Shown: positions 49,106 to 60,194 of the stretch, piece by piece
How the letters are laid out: each line of letters begins with the position of its first letter
How positions within the stretch are numbered: the first letter of the stretch is position 1
From: Cherax quadricarinatus
Taxonomy: Eukaryota; Arthropoda; Malacostraca; Decapoda; Parastacidae
Length of the DNA stretch: 64,000 nt
Direction: 5' to 3'
NCBI RefSeq assembly: GCF_038502225.1
Contig: NW_027196451.1
Coordinates: forward strand, 26,762 to 90,761
Notes under the pieces: generated by a model
What the model was told of the DNA's origin: nothing
What the model saw: only the letters and a program-made list of their open reading frames with translations
Database searches by the model: none
Translations under genes and position numbers: made by a program

Positions 49106-50381
49106 TACAAAGGAGAATCTTCACCTTTCCTGCTGGCGAAACGTTCTGTTTTTTCGAACGGTTCGACAAGATCATCTCATCCCTATCAACTGCGGACCTC
49201 AAGACCTCTATCGAGGAACAAAACACTTGAGCCTCGACTTGACAATATCACCAAAATTTCAAACGCTTCTTCAGTGATCAAACTCACTTTTCCAACATCG
49301 ATATGGCCACCAAAGCGCTTTCTGATTGCCTAGCCATCTCCTACCAACATATTCAACCACGACACACAGAACCAGAATGTTTTTGCCCATGTCTTACCCT
49401 GCTGGAACTGTTATTCTTACCATCACTCAACGACCGACTGTCCCATTAAAGACAAATCCTGTTCCAGCTGCGGAAAATGTCACGATTTCAAAGCCTGTTC
49501 TACCACCAATGCCACTCCAACCTGCCTCAACGCAAGGGCACTCATCATACCCTTGCAGCAAAATGCCCACTAAGGAAGGAAGTGCTGACTAAGAATATCA
49601 AAGATGCTAAGACACCACCGCCATAACTAAACTACACTCTGATACAAAGAAAATTCTTCAAGGTACACAACAGTTATCTCTATCTAGCACCTCCCTCTCT
49701 CCACTTCCGGACGCGGCTCCCTTCATGGTGCTGTATTGCATGGTGTATGCGCACCTTGTGAATGCAGCCTACTCAGGCACATTCAACACTCCGACTTAAC
49801 AACATGCCTACTTTCATTTTTCCTGACAGTACACCTTTTACTGACATCCTCGGGATTCTTCCTAACGTCGCTAACTTCACTTCTCCTGCTGACCTGTCTC
49901 CTACTGCCCAGGCAATTGTTCCTGCACCTTCCACAACTCTCACACCACTGCTCATGCTTCCTCGACCGCCGCCACCATCGCCTCCCTACCTCATGTTACA
50001 CAACCAGTACACCTCTCCACTGATCTTGTCGACCCTCAGTCACCTGTTAGCACCATGGTAGACTCGTCTACTGAATACATGTCAGAAGATGTTATTGACG
50101 ATTCTAGCACACCAACATGGGAAAGCCTTGCCCTTTACACTGCTCCATCAAACACTAACACCATTATCTGCACTGAACTCTACAAAGGCTTCGGTGCAGG
50201 AACTGTCAAGTTTTCCTGCGAACAAGTTCATCACTTCACACCCACACAAGTTCTGGAATTCCTCAAATCTCTACGATTCACATTTGGAAACAAGACAAAA
50301 CTTCACTATCTCTCTAGGAGCAGCTTCATGAAATTTGAGAATGACTCGTCTACAAACCTGCACCTTAATCACGTAAAATAA

Positions 50382-50774
50382 CACCACCAGTATGCTGCCT
50401 CTGATGTTCTTACCTGCCTGCCCTGTCCTGCGACGTAAGCTGCTGCCAGTTTATGAAGACTGAAGACCTTCAACCTCCACAAGACCACTGCAGCTGAGCC
50501 TACTCTTCCTGATTCTTAAATCTGTCCCACGATCGCCTAGCAGCTGGGTTAAGCCTTGGCACTTTTTCTACGACTGTGGACACTCCTCTCCAACGCTGTT
50601 ATTCGCCTGTCCCATCTTCCCAGCTCACCCCACATGGGGTCTTACCTAAACTTTTTTGTCTAAGGAGCAGTTTCCCGACTTTAACTATTCTGTGCAACCC
50701 TTCTTGAAGCCACATCGCATTAGTTCCTTTGAGGTTTGTGTCATTAGATAAAGGAGCAAACCATCCACGATCAT
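50382..50774. other. Probable remainder of the gag-like element, nothing distinct
   Basis: Mixed-composition sequence with stops in all frames. Short phrases such as CATCTTCCCAGCTCACCCC carry no recognisable motif. Confidence 0.4.
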
Positions 50775-51526
50775 CTTAGACCTACATTCACTTAGCATAT
50801 TGGTGAACAATACTTAAATAAGGGTAAAGAGATTTTTGTGGCATTTATGGATTTGGAAAAGGCGTATGATAGTGGATAGGGGGGCAATGTGGTAGATGTT
50901 GCAAATGTGTGGAATTGGAGGTAGATTATTGAAAGCAGTGAAGAGTTTTTACGATGATAGTGAGGCTCAGGTTAGATTATGCAGGCGAAAGGGAGATTAT
51001 TTCCCAGTAAAAGTAGGCTTAGACAGGGATATGTGATGTCACCATGGTTATTCAAAATATTTATGGATGGAGTTGTAACAGAAGTGAATGCTCGGGTGTG
51101 GGCAAGAGGTGTGGGGTTAAAAAATAAAGAATCTAACACAAAGTGGGAGATGTCAAAGCTGGTCTTTGCTGTTGACACTGTGCAGTTGTTGGTGGATGAG
51201 TTTAGAAGGGTATGTAAAAGAAGGAAATTAAAAGTGAATATAGGAAAGAGTAAGGTGATGAGCATAAAAAATTAGGTAACGGATGATTGGATATCAGATT
51301 GGAGAGAATGAGTATGGAGGAGGTGAATGTATTCAGATATTTGAAAGTGGACGTGTCAGCAGATGGGTCTATGGAAGATGAGGTGAATCATAGAGTTGAC
51401 GAAGGGAAAAAGGTGAGTGATGCACTTAAGAGTCTGTGGAGACCAAGAGCTTTATCCATGAAAGCAAAGAGGGGAATGTATGAGAGTATAATTATACCAA
51501 CGCTCTTGTGTGGGTGTGAGGCATTC
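50775..51526 (+). mobile_element. RTE-type LINE fragment (copy 3)
   Basis: Aligns with 57755-58540: FVAFMDLEKAYD (here with a shift), GGRLLKAVKSFYDDSEAQVR, YFPVKVGLRQGYVMSPWLF, then VFAVDTVQLL, in which the FADD Ala/Asp pair reads AVDT. NVFRYLKVDVSADGSMED and MYESIIIPTLLCGCEAF follow. Both ends are truncated. A deletion removes the VLLGDSEEKLQ stretch. It joins a different LINE at about 51527. Confidence 0.85.
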
Positions 51527-51529
51527 TTC

Positions 51530-53075
51530 CGTGTTTATTTTTCCATAGTGATAGAGCAAAAAATGAGAGCCATACGAATTACTGGGAAGGTAAGCAGATG
51601 GATTTTCGGGTTCCTAACACACACAACACAAAAAGTAGTAGTAAACAGTGCAAAATCCAGCACCAGCGAGGTAAAAGGCTCCGTTCCCCAAGGAACTCTC
51701 CTGGCACCTCTACTGTTTCTCATCCTCGTAGTAGAAATAGATAAAAAATTCCCTTCAAACTTTTGTATCATCATTTGCAGATGTCACTAAAATAGGCATG
51801 AAAGTCACTACGGTGGAAGACACCAAAAAATTACAGCAAAATATAAACAGTGTTTTCCAGTTGGCAGTGGAGAGCAACATGACGTTCAGTGGTGATAAGT
51901 TCCAGCTGCATAGGTATGGAAAGAATGAAGAACTCGAAAGGAACACTGTATACAAAACTCAAAAGAATCACCAAATAGAACGAAAGGAACACGTGACAAA
52001 CTTGGATAATTATATCAGCTCACCTTTCTTTCAAATAACATAATACAAAGATCACGACAGCCAGGAGGATGACGGAATGAGCATTGAGAACTTTCGAAAC
52101 AAGGGAAATAATCCATACCCCCGGCCGGGATTGAACCCGCGGTCATAGTCTCAAAACTCCAGCCCGTCGCGTTAGCCACTAGACCAGCTAGCCACAATAA
52201 GATTCATCCAACTAGGTATATTTCTACACCACAGTGAAGGGACTTGAGCTAGAGTTCGTCACGGCCACGCTAGCTGGAGATTCGTCTGTAAAAACTTACA
52301 TTTGTGGTCACAGAGGTGCCTGTGCTAACTTTCCTATGGTGTAGAAATATACCTAGTTGGATGAATCTTATTGTGGCTAGCTGGTCTAGTGGCTAACGCG
52401 ACGGGCTGGAGGTTTGAGACTCTATGACCGCGGGTTCAATCCCGGCCGGGGGTATGGTTTGTTTGCAATCGTGTCATTACGATTTCTTGAGTCAAGGGAA
52501 ATAATGCCAATAGTGACACTTTTCAAATCGGAATATTGCTCAGTGTTGACGGCCCCGTTCAAAGCAGGAGAAATATCAGAGCTTAAACAAATAGAGATCG
52601 TTTACAGTCCACGTAAAGCTAATAAAGATTTTAAATTACTGGGAACGTCTTCAAGTTTTGAACATATACTCACTGAAGCGGAAGAGACAGAGAGATACAT
52701 GATAATATATACGTGGAATGTACTCGAGGGCTTGGTCCCAAACCTACACACTGCCATAACAACATACTGAAGTGAGAGATATGGAAGGAAGTGCAAAATA
52801 AACACAGTGAGGAGCAGGGAAGCGGTGGGCTCAAAAAGGGAACACAGTCAACATTCGAGGCCCCAGACTATTCAACATATTACCAGAAGATATCAGAAAC
52901 ACGGCTGGCACAAGTATAGAAGCCTTAAAGAGAAAACTGGACAAGTGTCTTCAACAGGTGCCAGAACAACCAGGCTGTAATGGATATATGGGACAGGGGG
53001 CTTCCAGCAGCAACAGCCTGGTTGACCAGGGAAGCATCAGACGAGCCTGGGCCATGGCCGGGCTCCGAGAGTAGT
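51530..53075 (+). mobile_element. Jockey/CR1-like LINE fragment (copy H), split by SINE dimer
   Basis: The RT palm begins at VSRWIFGFLTH and contains VKGSVPQGTLLAPLLFLILV (about 51669-51730). The catalytic region is frameshifted at 51775, then VEDTKKLQQNINSVFQLAVESNMTFSGDKFQ follows (51816-51905). After the SINE insertion (52113-52492) the thumb continues: MPIVTLFKSEYCSVLTAPFK, TERYMIIYTWNVLEGLVPN, then FNILPEDIRNTAGTSIEALKRKLDKCL near 52870-52945 and a C-terminal SSNSLVDQGSIRRAWA. Order and motifs fit an RT C-terminal half; a family different from the CR1 cluster. Confidence 0.82.
52100..52505 (+). mobile_element. tRNA-derived SINE inverted dimer with 13-bp target duplication
   Basis: CAAGGGAAATAAT at 52100-52112 repeats at 52493-52505. 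The left arm (52113-52231, minus) and right arm (52337-52457, plus) are about 120 bp and differ by one substitution and a 2-bp indel. The spacer is about 105 bp. The right copy alone has a 35-nt tail, TTGTTTGCAATCGTGTCATT and onward. The head has an A-box TGGTCTAGTGG (52382-52392) and B-box GGTTCAATCC (52433-52442), as in tRNA-derived SINEs. The insertion lies in the RT of LINE copy H. Confidence 0.9.
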
Positions 53076-53087
53076 AAGGCTCTCGAA

Positions 53088-53276
53088 ACTCGTAGGAATG
53101 TCCTGTCCATCCAAGATCATATTATAGTGGTTCAGTAGTTGAGGGAGGTCGAAGTAACATTCACTAAACCTACGTTGCCCACGATTGTGCAATTGTTGCG
53201 AATCGAAGTGGTTGGCGATCATGCTTATTAGGACTCTTTCAAAGATTTTTATAACTTGGGACGGTAGAGAATAGAG
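53088..53276 (-). mobile_element. LINE reverse transcriptase fragment, inverted
   Basis: The minus strand reads LPSQVIKIFERVLISMIANHF and LLNHYNMILD, matching the RT finger region SHVIK-FERV and QLL-H-D-I of Jockey/CR1-like LINEs. It abuts the 3' end of copy H in the opposite orientation and may be a separate truncated copy of that family. Confidence 0.7.
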
Positions 53277-53278
53277 CC

Positions 53279-53405
53279 TAAGAACATAAGAAAGGAGCAC
53301 TGCAGCAGGTCTACTCGCCCATGCGAGGGAGGTCCAAGTCTCCCACCGGTTTAAGCCATTTACCCAACCCCGTCAGGTCAGGTCAGGTCACATTCACATT
53401 CACAT
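53279..53405. repeat. Interspersed repeat candidate with GGTCA and CACATT mini-repeats
   Basis: Contains AAGAACATAAGAAAGGAGCA and GGTCTACTCGCCCATGCGAG, then (AGGTC)n x3 and CACATT x3. I recall closely similar sequence as a dispersed repeat in decapods; class unknown. Only one copy is in this window. Confidence 0.45.
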
Positions 53406-53489
53406 TAGGAAGCAGTCATTCTTCAGGGATATTATATGTACTTCTCTCTGACTCGGGGACAGCTGAAAATATGGAGATTTTCCAGTTTC

Positions 53490-54340
53490 TTAGTATCAGT
53501 GACAGATTTAGTTCAGCAGAGTCTCTTATTGGTATACTTCTCGTACAATAGATAACTTAGTTTCTTAATTTTCAGCAGCGTCTTTGCCACCGCTCGCTCT
53601 GCAATTTCTCTTCTGTTCAGGAGAGTATGATCACTGCTGCTTTCACCAATAAAACGATTGTCCAACACAACGGCTTGTATCAGGGATTGCAAATGTTTTG
53701 CAAATGACATCTCAAGGAGCTGTTTATTATACTGATAACCATTCATGTCGAATCTGGTGTCAGTTGAGTTTCCCATCTCTTAACTGGGCCTTCTCAGAAC
53801 CAGATACCGTTCAACAATGCTGAGCTACTGGGTGTTCTGTCAACTCTACGGCCTCACCATCACCTTTAACTGATGCATTATTCTGCTCATGGTCCTGGTC
53901 AATAGCCATGACAGAGAATGAATGCTTTGATTTCATCACAACAAATTTGCCTTTCATGAACACTTCATAGACATTAAGATGGAGCTCTTTCATGATAACC
54001 ATATCACTCACAGGAACTGAGAAATGCCTTATTCGTTTCTTTCAGCAACATCGTCTGTGCTGCTATCTTCTATGTCTTTGCAGTACTCCGTACATACTAC
54101 CTGCAGAAGTAATGATTGTGAGTTGATGAGCCCATCGTATCACATGGGATGTTAATGAATCTGATTCTTCAGAAGTGATAACACAGGCTTGGGAAAGTGC
54201 TCTCATCCACCTATTTTTACCCAGAAGAGCTACAAATACCTTGAGAACTACCACTTGAATATGTAGGCCGTCATACATTATAACAATTGATCCTCTCCAT
54301 GAGATGGTGGCCAGTTTCACTTGATTTGCCAGCACATAAA
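53490..54340 (-). pseudogene. Decayed gene of an uncharacterised invertebrate family
   Basis: Three open pieces in consistent order on the minus strand. 54335-54063 has IVIMYDGLHIQVVVLKVF, RWMRALSQACVIT and RWAHQLTI. 54011-53811 has FMKGKFVVMKSKHSFSVMA then IDQDHEQNNASVKGDGEAVE and LTEHP. 53776-53513 has LLNRREIAERAVAKTLLKIKKL. The DQxHEQNN...VKGDG...LTExP pattern and a preceding DGLHI block recur, from memory, in unnamed multi-copy proteins of crustaceans, molluscs and cnidarians; no function is known to me. Frameshifts separate the pieces, and no introns or start are evident. It could be a processed or mobile-element-associated copy. Confidence 0.55.
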
Positions 54341-54344
54341 ATGT

Positions 54345-54720
54345 CTGATCACATAAGACTTAACAGATCCTGGATTAAGGAGTTGAAATAATGTCCTAGG
54401 AATGTTCATTGAAATGTTAATCATGGCTACTGAACTTACACTTCTTAACCAGTACTCTTAAACCATTACTATATTTATTTTATTTTTATCATATTTGAAG
54501 TAATATTTTTCATCATATACTTAAAATATGTTGTTTTATTATTCATATAATTTATATTTTTACTCTGCATTTCATTATTTTTATTAAGGTTCTTGCTATT
54601 ATTTTTTGAAAGCACCACCAATGTTTAGATTCTCAGTTTTGTCTCTTCTCAGACGTTGACTTAAAAGAACCAACTTACAGCATATCAAGAACTTCTCAGT
54701 AAGCACTGTGATGATATGTT
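54345..54720. other. AT-rich DNA, nothing recognised
   Basis: High AT content with TTTATTTT-type runs. No repeat or domain. Confidence 0.5.
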
Positions 54721-54721
54721 G

Positions 54722-55005
54722 AAGTATCAGACACAAGTGCAACAACTTGGACTCTTTATTATGTAGACGTTCGCTAACCAGTGACTTTTATCAGTGCAAT
54801 ACCGGGACAAGCACAGAAGCCATGAGGTTGAAGATGAGGTAATCAATCCTGAGTTACTGATTACTTAACCTTCAACCTCTTTCAACCTTCTGTTTTTGTA
54901 TCTGTATTGTACTGATAAAACCACTGATTGATGAAACGTTTGCTTAACAAAAGTTGAATTGTGTAATATGTCAACTTGTCACTATTATATACCATTGATG
55001 TTATG
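54722..55005 (+). mobile_element. Old inverted dimer of a PLE-type terminal element
   Basis: The left arm (54722-54845) is the minus-strand version of the right arm (about 54860-54968): both carry TTTATCAGT, an ACGTT/GAAACGTT hairpin remnant (near 54767 and 54931) and TTCAACCT phrases. The tail at 54969-55005 (TATTATATACCATTGATGTT) is present only on the right and resembles 33127-33164. Arms are strongly diverged, so this is an older insertion of the type at 32592. No clear target duplication remains. Confidence 0.65.
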
Positions 55006-55452
55006 ATACTCTGATGACATCACAACACACCTTCAGTCCCTAAATGCTAACCTGATTTTCGTTACTCTAAAGGATACCGGATTAAACATGATATTATAGA
55101 CACACACACCTTACCTGGGTACACAGCCTATCACAATTACAGTCTAAATCAAAAGGAAAGTGGCACTACAATATACTTGACCAGGGAGATGCAATCTAAA
55201 AACTATTGTTCCAGAGATAAACATAGAAAACATACATTTGCTCAATTTACAGCGAAAAAAACATAACTGCCCAAACACTGTTAAGTGCTGTCTGCAGATC
55301 TTCACTTGCCAACACATACATCACTGGGATAATTTTAAACACCAAATCACAAATAGAGTAAACAAACGTCAAATGGCAGAAGACGCACAAACCGCTGGCT
55401 TCCTAAGTAACTAATGCCTATAATAAGCAAACCTACGCTAATTACTGAGGCA
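55006..55452. other. Unique DNA, nothing recognised
   Basis: No motif beyond low-complexity A-rich stretches; all frames short. Confidence 0.5.
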
Positions 55453-55625
55453 TCATTATTATTATTATAATCAAGGGGGAAGCGCTAAACCCGGAGGATT
55501 ATACAGCGCCTGGGGGGGGGGATGTGGAAGGCATTCAGGCTTAATTCGGGGAACTGGAGCACAGATCCAATTCCCTAAATCAAGAGCCCCTCACCAACAT
55601 CAAGGAACCTTCCTTGAGGGGACTG
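55453..55625 (-). repeat. SINE-like interspersed repeat with (AAT)n tail
   Basis: On the minus strand the element runs from CCCCTCAAGGAAGGTTCCTT (a short hairpin) through AATTAAGCCTGAATGCC and a C-run to GGTTTAGCGCTTCCCCCTTG and ends in (AAT)n. I recall this as a common dispersed repeat in decapods. No A/B boxes are obvious, so the class is uncertain. Confidence 0.55.
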
Positions 55626-55843
55626 AGGCATCAGAATCTCCAATTTACCATGTTTGGACAAGCATAACAGCTCACTTAAAGGTTTACGTAATTACTGACA
55701 GTTTGAGTGATCAACCATCATTCCTAGTTAACAACATTTCCTAATCAACAGTTGACACCAACAATCTCACTAAGGCTCCATGAATAATTTTATCATGTCT
55801 ATAAATATCATTGATTGGCAAAGAGAGTTTTCCTTCAAAAATA

Positions 55844-59152
<3,309 letters not shown>

Positions 59153-59161
59153 AAAAAAATA

Positions 59162-59194
<33 letters not shown>

Positions 59195-59215
59195 ATTATA
59201 TATATATGTATATAT
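59153..59215. repeat. Interrupted (TA)n
   Basis: TA runs with TTATA breaks between the RTE tail and the PLE 2 terminus. Confidence 0.93.
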
Positions 59216-59281
59216 GCAATAAGATCACAGTAAACAGGTGATTTCGGAATATGCAAAACAACCACTCTGAAAAAATAGAGA

Positions 59282-59323
59282 AATTCCAAGCGCTTTCGTG
59301 ACTACTCACATTATCAAGGAACT
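59282..59323 (-). ncRNA. Hammerhead ribozyme motif of PLE 2
   Basis: Stem I is AGTTCC/GGAATT (6 bp with one G-U). The first box TTGATAA is changed at two positions from CTGATGA. One extra T precedes stem II GTGA/TCAC (loop GTAG), then GAA and the palindrome AGCGCT as stem III. Two positions of the core deviate, so activity is doubtful, but the fold is complete. Confidence 0.7.
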
Positions 59324-59477
59324 ATGAAGTAAAGCATCCAAGGAAGCTATATAAGGGGTCAGGCCAGCACCTCACTATCAGATCCCACAACGGTTAAACA
59401 CCTGACGCGCGCCGACCCTACTTGGATGGGTCCTTTGCACAACTCACCCCACAAACTATTCTACCCAAGAAAAATTA

Positions 59478-60178
59478 AAAATTATTTGTCCAGTGTATTA
59501 TTAAGTTCTTCCCAAATTATATTAATTATAAATGGATCTAATTTATATAAACCAAAGGAAATATTCATATTATTGTCAAAACTGCTTTTTATGAAACAAG
59601 ATTCAATTATATTCGTGGCGACCATGGATTGCTTGATACTACTTTCTCAACTTTTTGAAAATCAATTGGATGGTTAAAATCTCTTACATGAATAAATAGA
59701 GCATTGGAATCTTGTCCAGTTCTAATGCTATATTTATGTTGTTTTAATCTTAGTTCGAGATTTTTACCAGTTTGACCGTAATAAACTTTATCGCAAATTT
59801 TACAAGGAATCTTATAGACACATCCATCAGCATTTTGGGGGGAATTCTTTATCAAAAGTTTTTTTACTGAAACAAGATTTTTGAATACAACTTTAATATT
59901 AAAAGTTTTAAGAAGAGAAGGCATATCAACCAAGTTTTCATGGTAAGGGAGAACCAACATATTTTTAGTTGAATAAGGCTGGTTGTCCCTTTTTGGATTG
60001 TAAAAAGTATTTCTAGCAACTTTAAAAGATTTATCAATTACATTTCTTGGGTATTTTAAATCATAACCTATTTCATAAATTTTGGATATTTCCTCATCTA
60101 TGAACTCAGGACTACAAATTCGTAAAGCTCTCAGAAACATTGATGAGAAAACAGACAGTTTGACTCTATCTTGATCCG
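59478..60178 (-). pseudogene. PLE RT C-terminus and GIY-YIG endonuclease
   Basis: Open from before 60140 to 59607. FLRALRICSPEFIDEEISKI is the conserved block after the polymerase palm; YNPKRDNQPYSTKNMLVLPY leads to the linker. The nuclease has GCVYKIPCKICDKVYYGQTG (GIY as CVY; YIG as YYG; CxxC pair), LRLKQHKYSIRTGQ with the conserved Arg, and NALFIHVRDFNHPIDF. A one-base frame change at about 59606 separates it from the last ~40 codons (ISFGLYKLDPFIINIIWEEL), which end near 59478. The polymerase palm itself is missing. By family knowledge the nuclease provides the nick for priming. Confidence 0.88.
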
Positions 60179-60194
60179 AGGAATAATAGTGGAC

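Larger units (their letters stand above)
48657..49112 (-). mobile_element. Tandem ribozyme-bearing element (PLE pseudo-LTR or retrozyme-like)
   Basis: ATAAATTAGACACATGTGC starts at 48657 and again at 49028, 371 bp apart; the partial second copy extends to about 49112. Each copy carries, on the minus strand, a hammerhead motif followed by an AATAAAG- or GATAAAG-type signal and the terminus GCACATGTGTCTAATTTATC. The body has phrases shared with the palindromic insert at 32592 (GTAATCAGTCC, CAGTCCCTC). Direct repeats with a hammerhead in each unit match the layout of animal retrozymes and PLE terminal repeats. It interrupts the gag-like frame. A flanking duplication is at best CTTCAC. Confidence 0.75.
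48286..50381 (+). pseudogene. Gag-like retroelement ORF1 with CCHC knuckle, split by insertion
   Basis: 48286-48650 encodes a basic N-terminal part (NLKKYLFNPRRGGEFVTYTP). The reading resumes after the insertion at about 49118 (FERFDKIISSLSTADLKTSI). At 49400-49441 a knuckle CWNCYSYHHSTTDC fits C-x2-C-x4-H-x4-C exactly. A second Cys-rich stretch (CSSCGKCHDFKAC) follows, then CLN near 49520. Further frames, 49762-50061 and 50055-50381, are Pro/Thr/Ser-rich then mixed. Such knuckles bind nucleic acid in retroelement ORF1/Gag proteins. I cannot assign the clade; no polymerase of the same element is recognisable downstream before the RTE fragment at 50775. There are several frameshifts, so it is non-functional. 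Confidence 0.6.
59216..60178 (-). mobile_element. Penelope-like element, 5'-truncated (PLE 2)
   Basis: On the minus strand: the RT C-terminal region and GIY-YIG domain (60178-59606), a shifted C-terminal end with FGLYKLDPF (to about 59478), a 3' UTR, a hammerhead motif (59282-59323) and the terminus TTTTGCATATTCCGAAATCA (about 59240-59259). It lies between two inverted RTE copies and directly cuts the 3' UTR of copy 5. Confidence 0.88.

Noticed and set aside
52382..52457. Functional tRNA gene
   Set aside because: A and B boxes are good, but the sequence is one half of an inverted SINE dimer with target duplications and a SINE tail; acceptor and anticodon stems were not convincing.
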